From contig CBDCIZ010000003.1 of assembly GCA_965217685.1 (NCBI GenBank), forward strand, positions 3,224,001-3,288,000: 64,000 nt of DNA, written 5' to 3'. A program made the position numbers and the translations under genes. Position 1 is the stretch's first letter; the number at the start of each line of letters is the position of its first letter. Positions 10,281 to 18,408 of the stretch are shown piece by piece. The notes under the pieces were generated by a model, which worked only from the letters and a program-made list of their open reading frames with translations, searched no databases and was not told the origin of the DNA. This stretch comes from Aurantimonas sp965217685. GTDB lineage: Bacteria > Pseudomonadota > Alphaproteobacteria > Rhizobiales > Rhizobiaceae.

Positions 10281-10883
10281 ATGGGATCGCAAACCGCCAG
10301 GGCAACGCGCAAGCCGCGGGCCGATTCCCTGCGCAATCGCGAAAAGCTGCTCGTCGCCGCGGCCGAGGTTTTTCGCACCGGAGGCGCCGGGGCGAGCCTG
10401 GAAGCGGTGGTACGCCGGGCCGGCGTAGGGGTCGGCACGCTTTATCGTCACTTCCCGACCCGCGAGGCGTTGTTCGATGCGGTCTATCGCCGCGAGGTCG
10501 AGCAGCTGACCGAACTGGCGAAGGTGCTCGCGGAAACGGCGGCTCCACTCGACGCGCTTCGCCGCTGGCTGCACGCCAATGTCGGCATGGTCGCCACGAA
10601 AAAGGGCATGCTGGCGGCCCTGGCGCTTTCGGCAGAGAGCGCCTCGTCGCTCTACCCGCAAACCTTCGAGCGGCTGACCGCCGCCACCCGGCCTTTGCTG
10701 GCGCGGGCCGTCGAGGCCGACGAAATCCGCGACGATGTGTCGGCGCAGGACGTGCTGTGGGCCCTGATCGGCATGTGCCACATGCCCAGCCAGCCGGGCT
10801 GGCAGGAGAGCGTTCTGCGGCTCGTCGACGTCTTCGTCGACGGGCTGCGCCGCACACGGCCCGATCGCCCGCCACAGACCTGA
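10281..10883 (+). CDS. TetR/AcrR family transcriptional regulator
   Basis: 200 residues. The N-terminal helix-turn-helix is typical of TetR proteins (LLVAAAEVFRTGGAGASLEAVVRRAG then GVGTLYRHFPTREALFDAV, residues about 25-70), followed by an all-helical ligand domain. It is divergent from the aldehyde oxidoreductase operon with a perfect palindrome immediately upstream, so it probably represses itself and perhaps that operon, responding to the oxidised substrate. The C-terminal domain resembles the SbtR-like TetR group, but ligand identity cannot be read from the sequence. Confidence 0.85.
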   Translation: MGSQTARATRKPRADSLRNREKLLVAAAEVFRTGGAGASLEAVVRRAGVGVGTLYRHFPTREALFDAVYRREVEQLTELAKVLAETAAPLDALRRWLHANVGMVATKKGMLAALALSAESASSLYPQTFERLTAATRPLLARAVEADEIRDDVSAQDVLWALIGMCHMPSQPGWQESVLRLVDVFVDGLRRTRPDRPPQT

Positions 10884-11010
10884 CGGCGGGGCTCCGGCGG
10901 CTGCTCCGGCCGGTTGGAGCAGCCGGGCGGCGCCGAGCTTGTGATCTCACGGGGCTTGGATTAACTCCGGGCCAACCGATCGCGACGACAACGAAAAGAC
11001 GCCAGCAGCC

Positions 11011-13596
11011 ATGAGCAAGTTCGACACACCTTACGACTTTCGCCAGTCGGAAGCCGCGCTGATTTCCGACTGGAAGGACAGCGCCGCCTACAAATGGGAC
11101 GAAACGCTGCCGGCCGAACTCGACTACGTGATCGACACCCCGCCGCCGACCGTTTCCGGCACGCTGCATGTCGGCCATGTCTACAGCTACACCCAGGCCG
11201 ATATCATCGCGCGTTTCTTCCGCATGCACGGGCGCAACGTGCTCTATCCGATCGGCTGGGACGACAACGGCCTGCCGACCGAGCGGCTGGTCGAGAAGAT
11301 CAAGAAGGTCCGCGGCGGCAATCTGGCGCGCGAGGACTTCGTCGCGCTGTGCCGCGAGGTCATTCCCGAATACGAGGAGCAGTTCCGCAGCCTGTTCTCG
11401 CGGCTGGCGCTGTCGGTCGACTGGTCGCGCGAATACCAGACCATCTCGGACGAAAGCCGCGCCTTGTCGCAGCTCTCCTTCCTCGATCTTTACGAAAAAG
11501 GTCTCCTGGAGCGCCGTCTCGACCCGACGCTCTGGGACCCGGCCGATCGCACGGCCATCGCCCAGGCCGAGGTCGACGAGATGGAGCGCGTCGGTCTCCT
11601 GAACACGCTCTCTTTCGGGGTGGAAGGCGGAGGTTCAGAGGGGGGCAGCCACGTCGAGATCGCGACGACCCGGCCGGAGCTTCTGGCCGGCTGCGGCGCG
11701 CTGATGATCCATCCCGAGCATCCGCGCGCCGGCGAACTCGTCGGCAAGCGCGCCATCAGCCCGCTCTACGGCGTGCTGGTGCCGATCATCGCCGACGACA
11801 ATGTCGATCCCGAAAAGGGCACAGGCGTCGTCATGTGCTGCACCTTCGGCGACATCACCGACATCAACTGGTGGCGCACCCACAAGCTTCCCCTTCGCCT
11901 GGCGATCAACGAGGCCGGTCGCATGGTCGACACGCTGGAGATCGGCGGCGAGGACTGGCCGTCGGTCGATGCGGACGCCGCGACCAAGGTCGTCGAGGCG
12001 CTGGCCGGGTTGAAAATCAATCAGGCCCGCGAAACGATCCTCGGCATGCTCAAGGAGAGCGGTGCCCTCAAGGCGCAGGTCGAGACCAACCAGGTGATCC
12101 CGATCGCCGAGCGCTCCGGTGCGCCGCTGGAGATCATCGTCACCGCGCAGTGGTTCATCAAGACGCTGGATTACAAGGACGAGCTGATCGCCAAGGGCCG
12201 GGAGATCAACTGGTATCCGGCCAACATGCGCCAGCGCTTCGAGAACTGGGTCAACGGTCTCAAATGGGACTGGGCGATCTCGCGCCAGCGCCATTTCGGC
12301 GTGCCGCTGCCGATCTGGTATTCGAAACGCCCCGGCGAAGAGGGCAAGGTGCTGGTGCCGAGCGCCGACCAGTTGCCGATCGACCCGCTGAAGGACCTGC
12401 CGAAGGGCTACGACGCCGACGAGGTCACGCCGGAAAAGGACGTGTTCGACACCTGGGCGACCTCCTCGGTCTCGCCGCAGCTCGTCACTCGCGCCGTCTC
12501 GCCGGAGCGAGGCGCCAATACCGAACTCCATAAACGCCTGTTCCCGATGAGCATGCGTCCGCAGGCCCACGAGATCATCCGAACCTGGGCCTTCTACACC
12601 ATCGTCAAGGCGCTGCATCACCAGCAGGAGGTGCCGTGGCGCGATATCTGCATCTCGGGCTGGTGCCTGGCCTCCGACGGCTCGAAGATGTCGAAGTCCA
12701 AGGGCAACATCATCGACCCGGTGAAGCTGCTCGACGAGAACGGCGCCGACGTCGTGCGCTACTGGACCGGCACCTCGCGCCTCGGCAACGACACGGTGCT
12801 GTCGCCCAACACGCTCAAGCAGGGCAAGCGCCTCGTCAACAAGTTGTGGAACGCCTCCAAGCTGGCCCGCAGCGCGGTCGACCCGGCAAAGCTCCCCGCC
12901 GTCACGCCGCGCGAGGCCGTCGAGCAGGGGATCGTCCATCACCCGCTCGATCTGTGGCTCTTCGGCGCGCTCGCCGAGACGGTGGAAAAGGCGACCAGGG
13001 CCTTCGAGACCTACGAATACGCCGTTGCCTTCCGGGCCGCAGAGGACTTCTTCTGGGGCTCCTTCTGCGACAACTACCTGGAACTGGTGAAGCATCGCCT
13101 GCGGACGATAAGCGACGAGCCGACCGCCGACCAGCTTTCGGCGCAGTACACGCTGGCCCATGTCACGCGGACGGTGCTGCGGCTGTTCGCGCCGCTGATG
13201 CCCTATGTCACGGCGGAGATCGCGACCGAATTCGCGCTGCCCGGCGACAGCGCCGACGGCATCCACGCAAGGGGCAATTGGCCCAGGCTCGCCGACCTGC
13301 CGCAGCCCGACATCGACAAGGCGCTCGGCACAGCGGTGATGGAGGCCGTCTCGGCCATGCGCAAGGTGAAGTCGTCGCTCGGCGTGTCGATCCGGGCGGG
13401 CGTGTCGCGCATGTATGTCTGGCCGGCGGACGGCAAGCCCGACGATCTTTCGGCATTGCTCGGCCCGGTGACGACGGACATCCTGGAGACCTCGACGGCC
13501 AGGGAGATGGTCTTCGGGACGGCTCCCGAAGATCTGCCGCGCGCCATGTCCTTTTCGGAAGACGTGATGGTGGCGCTGGAGATGGAGCAGGTCTGA
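11011..13596 (+). CDS. valS: Valyl-tRNA synthetase of archaeal/rickettsial type
   Basis: 861 residues of a class I synthetase that charges tRNA-Val. The HIGH motif is HVGH (near residue 52) in PPPTVSGTLHVGHVYSYTQ, the editing domain has ATTRPELLAGCGALMIHP, and KMSKS is present as SKMSKSKGNIIDP near residue 558. GWDDNGLPTERLVEK replaces the bacterial GxDHAGIATQ motif, which is the hallmark of the archaeal-type ValRS also found in Rickettsiales. The long C-terminal coiled-coil arm of bacterial ValRS is absent. The start is a plain ATG with no strong ribosome site. Most Hyphomicrobiales carry the bacterial form, so this is either a replacement or a second copy. Confidence 0.85.
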   Translation: MSKFDTPYDFRQSEAALISDWKDSAAYKWDETLPAELDYVIDTPPPTVSGTLHVGHVYSYTQADIIARFFRMHGRNVLYPIGWDDNGLPTERLVEKIKKVRGGNLAREDFVALCREVIPEYEEQFRSLFSRLALSVDWSREYQTISDESRALSQLSFLDLYEKGLLERRLDPTLWDPADRTAIAQAEVDEMERVGLLNTLSFGVEGGGSEGGSHVEIATTRPELLAGCGALMIHPEHPRAGELVGKRAISPLYGVLVPIIADDNVDPEKGTGVVMCCTFGDITDINWWRTHKLPLRLAINEAGRMVDTLEIGGEDWPSVDADAATKVVEALAGLKINQARETILGMLKESGALKAQVETNQVIPIAERSGAPLEIIVTAQWFIKTLDYKDELIAKGREINWYPANMRQRFENWVNGLKWDWAISRQRHFGVPLPIWYSKRPGEEGKVLVPSADQLPIDPLKDLPKGYDADEVTPEKDVFDTWATSSVSPQLVTRAVSPERGANTELHKRLFPMSMRPQAHEIIRTWAFYTIVKALHHQQEVPWRDICISGWCLASDGSKMSKSKGNIIDPVKLLDENGADVVRYWTGTSRLGNDTVLSPNTLKQGKRLVNKLWNASKLARSAVDPAKLPAVTPREAVEQGIVHHPLDLWLFGALAETVEKATRAFETYEYAVAFRAAEDFFWGSFCDNYLELVKHRLRTISDEPTADQLSAQYTLAHVTRTVLRLFAPLMPYVTAEIATEFALPGDSADGIHARGNWPRLADLPQPDIDKALGTAVMEAVSAMRKVKSSLGVSIRAGVSRMYVWPADGKPDDLSALLGPVTTDILETSTAREMVFGTAPEDLPRAMSFSEDVMVALEMEQV

Positions 13597-13785
13597 CAGG
13601 CCCGCTTTGCGGCGCGGCGAGACTGTGTCGCAGGTCGCGGAACTGGTAACGCGGGCAACAGAGGCTTGCATCGCGACAAGGCGCCGGATGGTTCTCTCGT
13701 CCGCTTTTGGTTCCGGTGTCGTGCGGGAACGTGCGATAGGAATCGATCGACGGCGATCCGGCAATTCGGCGACATGGGGAACGCG

Positions 13786-15156
13786 ATGACGACGATCGAG
13801 ACACTCGCACTGCAGCCGGCCGTCGCCATCGGCCGTGCGCTGGCCAGCGGCGAGGCGGGCGCGGTGGCGCTTACCGAATATCTTCTCGACCGGATCGCCG
13901 GCCAGACGTCGCCGGTGTTCCTTGCGGTGACGGCCGATCGCGCTCTCGCCGAGGCGCGCGCGGCCGAGGGGCGGATCGCCGCCGGCCGGCCGGCCTCGCC
14001 GCTCGACGGCGTGCCGATCGCCTGGAAGGATCTAATCGACCTTCAGGGGGAGCGAACGACGGCCGGGTCCGATCTCCTGCGCCGCGCTCCCGAGGCGACC
14101 GCCGATGCCCCGATCGTCGTCAACGCGACGGCGGCCGGCATGGTCAGCCTCGGCAAGCTGAATCTTACCGAATTCGCCTATTCCGGCCTCGGCCTGAACC
14201 CGCATTTCGGCACGCCCGTCAATCCGCATGACGCGGTGACACCGCGGGCGCCGGGGGGATCGTCCTCGGGCTCGGCGGTTGCCGTGGCATCGGGGCTGGC
14301 ACCCTGCGCCATCGGCACCGACACCGGCGGCTCGGTGCGCATCCCCGCCGCCTTCAACGGTCTCGTCGGCTACAAGCCTTCGGCAGGCCGGATCGACAAA
14401 AGCGCCGTCTTCGCCCTGTCGACGACCCTCGACAGCGTCGGCCCCCTGGCGCGAAGCGTCGAGGATTGCGTCGTGCTGGACCGAATCCTGCGCGGCGCGG
14501 CGCCAGAAGGCGTCCGGCCGATAGCCCTGGCGGAACTGACGATCTTCGTGCCGGAGGGCATCGTCGTCAGCGATCTCGAGCCGGCCGTCGCGGCCAATTT
14601 CGAGGCGAGCCTGCGCCGGCTGGAAGCGGCCGGCGCGACCTTGAGGCATGGCACGCTCGAACCGCTGGAAGCCGTCGGGCGTCTTGCCGGCGAATACGGC
14701 TCGATCGTCGGGGCGGAGGCCTACGCCCTGCACCGCGAGCGTGTCGATGGGCCCGAAGTCGCCCGCATCGACCGCCGCGTCACCGCGCGGATCATGGCCG
14801 GCGCGAAGGTGACGCCCGACGCTCTGGCGGCGCTGCACCGGGCGCGGGCGGATGGTGCCTTTCGCCTTGCCGCGCTCCTCGATGGCGCGCTCCTCGCCAT
14901 GCCGACCACGGCGCTGGTCGCGCCGCCGATCGCCCCGCTCGACGCCGACGACAAAGTGTTCCACGCGACCAACAACAAGGCGCTGCGCAACACCTCCATC
15001 GGCAATTTCCTCGATCTGCCGGGACTGGCGATCCCCAATGGCACCGACGCAAACGGCATGCCGACGAGCTTCCTGTTGTCCGCGATCGGCGGTGACGACG
15101 AGCGGCTTTTCGGTTTCGGCCTTGCTGCCGAGGGCGCGATCCGCAGAGCCGGTTGA
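13786..15156 (+). CDS. Amidase signature enzyme
   Basis: 456 residues of the amidase signature family. The Ser-cisSer-Lys triad is visible: Lys in PIAWKDLIDL, the first Ser in PGGSSSGSAVAVASG and the nucleophile region DTGGSVRIPAAFNGLVGYKPS. It hydrolyses a carboxamide, and the family includes AtzF/allophanate hydrolase-like and aryl amidases. The frame is open to 13666; ATG 13786 was chosen because GGGGAA precedes it at good spacing, with ATG 13774 the alternative. The last codons overlap the broken end of a truncated pcaF on the opposite strand, so the recombination that truncated pcaF ended at or inside this gene's 3' end. Substrate unknown. Confidence 0.8.
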   Translation: MTTIETLALQPAVAIGRALASGEAGAVALTEYLLDRIAGQTSPVFLAVTADRALAEARAAEGRIAAGRPASPLDGVPIAWKDLIDLQGERTTAGSDLLRRAPEATADAPIVVNATAAGMVSLGKLNLTEFAYSGLGLNPHFGTPVNPHDAVTPRAPGGSSSGSAVAVASGLAPCAIGTDTGGSVRIPAAFNGLVGYKPSAGRIDKSAVFALSTTLDSVGPLARSVEDCVVLDRILRGAAPEGVRPIALAELTIFVPEGIVVSDLEPAVAANFEASLRRLEAAGATLRHGTLEPLEAVGRLAGEYGSIVGAEAYALHRERVDGPEVARIDRRVTARIMAGAKVTPDALAALHRARADGAFRLAALLDGALLAMPTTALVAPPIAPLDADDKVFHATNNKALRNTSIGNFLDLPGLAIPNGTDANGMPTSFLLSAIGGDDERLFGFGLAAEGAIRRAG

Positions 15157-15412
15157 TCGTCGTGCCCGACACCGAATCCGGCAGGCCGGCCAGCAGCAGG
15201 CTCATGCGGGCGACGTTGCGATTGTCCTCGCCGGCCTGGTTGGCGCAGCCATGAACGACATCGCCGAGCGCCTCGAAACCGGTCGATGGATTGCGCTCCA
15301 TCGATGCCCTCAGGGGCACCGCGCCGGGATCGTCGGCCCGCACCTGGACGAGCGCGCCGCCGAAACGGCCGATGGGCGTGCGGACGTCGTCGCAGATGAA
15401 CGCTTCAGCCAT
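15137..15412 (-). pseudogene. pcaF: Truncated pcaF (beta-ketoadipyl-CoA thiolase), N-terminal fragment only
   Basis: The first 92 codons (MAEAFICDDVRTPIGRFGGA onward, through GCANQAGEDNRNVARMSLLL to TTINRLCGS) match the start of beta-ketoadipyl-CoA thiolase, including the active-site Cys region. A complete enzyme is about 400 residues. After CGS the expected GMDA sequence is missing and the frame continues as antisense of the amidase gene. The rest of the gene has been lost by deletion or rearrangement. It lies 86 bases downstream of pcaG, the normal neighbourhood for a protocatechuate-pathway gene. The fragment keeps its start codon but cannot make an active thiolase. Confidence 0.85.
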
Positions 15413-15498
15413 GGGCGGCTTCCAATCTTGTCGTGAAAACTCCGGCCCGGCGCGCTTTTCTGTCCCGGTCGCGCGGCCTTTGCCAGTTGCGGCTGCTT

Positions 15499-16113
15499 TC
15501 AGCTGTCGAAGAAGATCGTCTCGCCTTCGCCCTGCAGGCGGATGTCGAAGCGGTAGATGTCGCCGTCCTTCACCGCCATCAGCGTTGGGATACGGTTCTG
15601 GTGCTCGATGCGGGCAAGGATCGGGTCCTCGCCGTTCGCTGCGTCCTCGTCGGCGAAATAGATGCGGGTCGAAAGACCCAGATTGATGCCGCGGGCGACG
15701 ATCCAGACGGAGATGTGCGGCGCCTGCAATCCGCCCGCCGGATGCGGCACGCGGCCGGGCTTGATCGTCTCGAAGGTGAATTCGCCCGTATCGAGATCGC
15801 CGGTCGTGCGGCCCCAGCCGAAAAACGCCGGATCCGCGGTGCCGCGTGCCTCGGACGGGCCGGGATACAGCCCTGCCGAGTCCGCCTGCCATATCTCGAT
15901 CAGCGCGTCCTTCAGCACCGTGCCGGTGCCGTCGAAGACGGAGCCCTTGATGACGATCCGCTCGCCCTTGACGCCGTCCTGATAAAGCGGCCCCGCGCCG
16001 AGATCGGCCGCGTAGACGCCGCGTATCCCGACGATGTTCGGCGTCAGGCCGATATGGACGTAAGGACCCGCCGTCTGGGACGGCGATTCTTTCAGCTGGT
16101 CGAGAGACTGCAT
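15499..16113 (-). CDS. pcaG: Protocatechuate 3,4-dioxygenase alpha subunit
   Basis: 204 residues, the usual length for PcaG. It begins MQSLDQLKESPSQTAGPYVHIGL, and contains ALIEIWQADSAGLYP and FFGWGRTTGD followed by FETIKPGRVP, all conserved in intradiol dioxygenase alpha chains. Together with PcaH it opens the protocatechuate ring with O2 to give 3-carboxy-cis,cis-muconate. Normally pcaG directly follows pcaH in one operon. Here a toxin-antitoxin pair separates them, so pcaG may depend on read-through from pcaH or on the inserted promoter. A broken pcaF follows it. Confidence 0.92.
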   Translation of the reverse strand: MQSLDQLKESPSQTAGPYVHIGLTPNIVGIRGVYAADLGAGPLYQDGVKGERIVIKGSVFDGTGTVLKDALIEIWQADSAGLYPGPSEARGTADPAFFGWGRTTGDLDTGEFTFETIKPGRVPHPAGGLQAPHISVWIVARGINLGLSTRIYFADEDAANGEDPILARIEHQNRIPTLMAVKDGDIYRFDIRLQGEGETIFFDS

Positions 16114-16122
16114 GGGGCATTC

Positions 16123-16395
16123 CTATCGATAGACGTCGCGGCGGTGGTCGATCCGGATGGCGGTGATGACGATGGTTCGATCGTCGATGTCGCAGACGAT
16201 CCGATAGTCGCCGACCCTGTACCGCCAGAGACCGCTCAACTCACCCACCAGTGGCCGGCCGAGACTTCGCGGATTGTCAGCAGTCGCAAGGCGATCATCC
16301 AGAAAATCCGCGATCCGTCGGGCGACGGTGCGGTCCAGCTTTTTCAGATCACGCTTGGCGCTCTCCTGATACTCAATCGTCCAGACCAAGTTCAC
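16123..16395 (-). CDS. RelE/ParE-family toxin inserted between pcaG and pcaH
   Basis: 90 residues with a RelE-type pattern: IEYQESAKRDLKKLDRTVARRI, then LRWRYRVGDYRIV-like core written here as LWRYRVGDYRIVCDI, and a C-terminal IRIDHRRDVYR close to the catalytic His/Arg/Tyr end of RelE mRNA interferases. GTG start at 16395, overlapping the antitoxin gene by 23 bases, the usual antitoxin-then-toxin order. The gene ends 9 bases before pcaG begins. It probably cleaves mRNA on the ribosome, from family knowledge. Confidence 0.82.
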   Translation of the reverse strand: MNLVWTIEYQESAKRDLKKLDRTVARRIADFLDDRLATADNPRSLGRPLVGELSGLWRYRVGDYRIVCDIDDRTIVITAIRIDHRRDVYR

Positions 16396-16597
16396 GCCTT
16401 ACTTCTTTCGAGGAGTAGGTCTTCAAGGTTCCGTTCCGTTTACGCTCCTGATACTCCCGGGCGGCATCGAGGTCCTCGATATCCTCCAGATGGTCCAGGA
16501 TCAGTTCGCGAATGTAATCGTCCTTCGTCCGCCCGGCCTTCGCGGCAAGATCGTCGAGATCCTTCTCGATCTCGGGTCCCAATGTCACCATCGTCAT
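16373..16597 (-). CDS. RHH-type antitoxin (RelB-like)
   Basis: 74 residues. MTMVTLGPEIEKDLDDLAAKAGRTKDDYIRELILDHLEDIEDL has the ribbon-helix-helix fold for DNA binding, and the C-terminal part (REYQERKRNGTLKTYSSKEVRRELGLDD) is the toxin-wrapping tail. AAGGAG 8 bases upstream decides the ATG at 16597. It overlaps the toxin gene by 23 bases. It should neutralise the toxin and repress the pair's promoter, which would lie in the short 43-base space after pcaH. Confidence 0.82.
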   Translation of the reverse strand: MTMVTLGPEIEKDLDDLAAKAGRTKDDYIRELILDHLEDIEDLDAAREYQERKRNGTLKTYSSKEVRRELGLDD

Positions 16598-16640
16598 GGC
16601 AGCACTCCTTGTTGGTTGGCGTTCTATTCTACGCCCCGGC

Positions 16641-17384
16641 TCAATTCCCATCCAGCCGGTTCTCGAACAGGCTCGAGCGGCGGCCGCGCAGGACGATGTC
16701 GAACTTGTAGGCGCGGGCGTCCATCGGCACGGTGTTCGCCATGTCGAGCGGCGCGATCAATTGCTCGATCGCCGCCTTGTCGGCGATGGTTCGAACGATC
16801 GGGCACAGCCAGATGAGCGGGTCTCCCTCGAAATACATCTGGGTGATCAGCCTTTGGGCGAAGCCATGGCCGAAGACCGAGAAGTGGATATGTGCCGGGC
16901 GCCAGTCGTTGACGCCGTTCGGCCAGGGATAGGGACCGGGCTTGATCGTGCGAAACCGGTAGCGGCCTTCGTCGTCGGTGATCGTGCGTCCGCAGCCGCC
17001 GAAATTAGGATCGAGCGGCGCCGGATACCGCTCCTTCTTGTGGCGGTAGCGTCCGCCCGCATTGGCCTGCCAGAACTCCAGAAGCACGCCCGGAACGCCG
17101 CGGCCGCGCTCGTCGACCACACGGCCGTGAACGATGATGCGCTGGCCGATGGCGCTTTCCCCGGTCGCGGCGAAATTGTGGATGAGGTCGTTGTCGAGCG
17201 GCCCGAGAATGTCGTGGCCGAAGACCGGGCCCGTCGTCTCCGACAGGGTATTGGCAAAGGCGATCCTGGCGAAGCGCGGCGAACGGGCGACCGATGTCTT
17301 GTAGCCCGGCGTGTAGGCCGGCGGATGCCGGGTCGTGTCGCGGGCGAAGAATGTCCCGGTTTCCGGTGTGTCCTTCTCGCTCAT
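16641..17384 (-). CDS. pcaH: Protocatechuate 3,4-dioxygenase beta subunit
   Basis: 247 residues. The iron-binding half is intact: VLLEFWQANAGGRYRHKKERYPAPLDPNFGGCGR contains the Tyr ligands, and WRPAHIHFSVFG contains the two His ligands. These bind the non-haem Fe(III) that attacks protocatechuate. The frame is open well upstream, but ATG 17384 overlaps the pcaC stop by 4 bases and starts the conserved N-terminus MSEKDTPETGTFFARD. PcaH pairs with PcaG, whose gene is now about 530 bases away because of the inserted toxin-antitoxin pair. Confidence 0.92.
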   Translation of the reverse strand: MSEKDTPETGTFFARDTTRHPPAYTPGYKTSVARSPRFARIAFANTLSETTGPVFGHDILGPLDNDLIHNFAATGESAIGQRIIVHGRVVDERGRGVPGVLLEFWQANAGGRYRHKKERYPAPLDPNFGGCGRTITDDEGRYRFRTIKPGPYPWPNGVNDWRPAHIHFSVFGHGFAQRLITQMYFEGDPLIWLCPIVRTIADKAAIEQLIAPLDMANTVPMDARAYKFDIVLRGRRSSLFENRLDGN

Positions 17385-17782
17385 TTCACGTCTTTCTCTT
17401 GCGATCCATCCATCTCGGCAAGCGTCGCCTTGACGATCTTGAAGGCGTGGTTGGCGGCCGGAACGCCGGCGTAGATCGCCACATGCATCAATGCCTCGCG
17501 GATGTCGTCGGGCAACGCCCCGGTGTTCCTCGTCGCGCGCACGTGCATGGCCACCTCGTCCCACTGGCCGAGAGCGGCCAGCAGCGCAAGGGTGATCAGC
17601 GAGCGCTCGCGCTTCGTCAGGCCGTCCGACGACCACACATGCCCCCAGGCGCCTTCGGTGATCATCGCCTGGAAGGGCGCGTCGAAGGCGGTCTTGGCGG
17701 CCTCGGCGCGGTCGACATGGGCGTCGCCCAGAACGCTGCGGCGGGTCGCCATCCCTCGAGAATATCGTTCGCTCTCGTTCAT
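17381..17782 (-). CDS. pcaC: 4-carboxymuconolactone decarboxylase
   Basis: 133 residues of the carboxymuconolactone decarboxylase family, with the core WGHVWSSDGLTKRERSLITLALLAALG and HVRATRNTGALPDDIREALMHVAIYAGVPAA. It converts 4-carboxymuconolactone to 3-oxoadipate enol-lactone in the protocatechuate branch. GGAGGG lies before the ATG at 17782. Coupled to pcaH by an ATGA overlap. The next enzymes needed, PcaB and PcaD, are not in the window, and a pcaQ remnant lies just upstream, so the locus has been reduced. Confidence 0.9.
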   Translation of the reverse strand: MNESERYSRGMATRRSVLGDAHVDRAEAAKTAFDAPFQAMITEGAWGHVWSSDGLTKRERSLITLALLAALGQWDEVAMHVRATRNTGALPDDIREALMHVAIYAGVPAANHAFKIVKATLAEMDGSQEKDVK

Positions 17783-17980
17783 CGGATCATCCCTCCAGAC
17801 GCGCCCAGGCCCATCGCTCCCGACCTCGCACCGACAAGACGGCCACCGCCATGGAAGGCCATCTTCGCCAGCGCCGGCCCCACCCGAGACCGGCACAAGC
17901 TCGCTGCTAGAAATCGCATGTCCTTACCGGTATGAATAATGAATTCTTCGGCTGGACCGATATCGTTTTCGCGGGCGCGG

Positions 17981-18127
17981 CTGAGGATCACCAGCGGCGA
18001 AAGCCGGGCGCTTCTCGACCAGTTGCGTGATGGCGACCTCGACATGGTCATGGGCCGGCTGTCCGCTCCCGAAGCCGTAACGGGCCTCGTCTTCGAACCG
18101 CTTGACCACAACAAGGTATGGTTGCTC
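17981..18127 (+). pseudogene. pcaQ: Remnant of a LysR-type regulator, probably pcaQ
   Basis: A stretch of about 49 codons (LRITSGESRALLDQLRDGD, then LDMVMGRLSAPEAVTGLVFE and PLDHNKVWLL) matches the effector-binding domain of PcaQ-like LysR regulators, in the expected divergent orientation to pcaCHG. There is no DNA-binding domain before it and the similarity stops at about 18127. In related bacteria pcaQ is divergent from pcaDCHGB, so one deletion could have removed the pcaQ 5' part and pcaD together, and a second the pcaQ 3' part. The identification rests on a short fragment. Confidence 0.6.
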
Positions 18128-18193
18128 CACGATCTTCGAGCTACAGCCGGCCGCAGCGCCCACTGCCCGGCGCGAACGGACACCGAAAGCACA

Positions 18194-18224
18194 AAGCCCA
18201 TGGCGAAGAGATCGCCATGGGCTT
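18194..18224 (-). terminator. Strong hairpin after the small lipoprotein gene
   Basis: A perfect 13-base-pair stem (AAGCCCATGGCGA and its complement) encloses a 5-base loop, 29 bases beyond the stop of the minus-strand lipoprotein gene. The following bases (TGTGCTTT) are only moderately T-rich. It is probably an intrinsic terminator. Confidence 0.65.
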
Positions 18225-18252
18225 CTTGTATGCCGCGACTGATACCAGCGAC

Positions 18253-18396
18253 TTACTGCGGCGTCTGTCCGGGAACCACGCCACCCGAAGGTGTTTCGCC
18301 AGTGTCGACCGTCGATGAAGGTTGCGACGCGTTACTCTGGCACGCGGCGAACGTGAAGATCGAGAGAAGGCCCAGGCAGGTGATGAAAACACGCAT
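18253..18396 (-). CDS. Small lipoprotein
   Basis: 47 residues. MRVFITCLGLLSIFTFAACQSNASQ is a lipoprotein signal with lipobox FAAC, giving a mature peptide of only about 28 residues rich in Ser, Thr, Pro and Gly. GGAG precedes the ATG at 18396; ATG 18408 is an alternative. A 13-bp hairpin terminator follows. No function is recognisable. Small alphaproteobacterial lipoproteins of this type are anchored in the inner or outer membrane. Confidence 0.6.
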   Translation of the reverse strand: MRVFITCLGLLSIFTFAACQSNASQPSSTVDTGETPSGGVVPGQTPQ

Positions 18397-18408
18397 TGGA
18401 AGCTCCAT

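Noticed and set aside
10884..11010. T-box or tRNA-like leader before valS
   Set aside because: No T-box sequence or specifier stem is visible in the 127-base region, and T-boxes are not expected in this group.
14792..16120. 442-codon minus-strand frame joining part of pcaG's other frame, the pcaF start and antisense amidase
   Set aside because: Only the 15137-15412 part is real thiolase sequence; the rest is out-of-frame or antisense of other genes.
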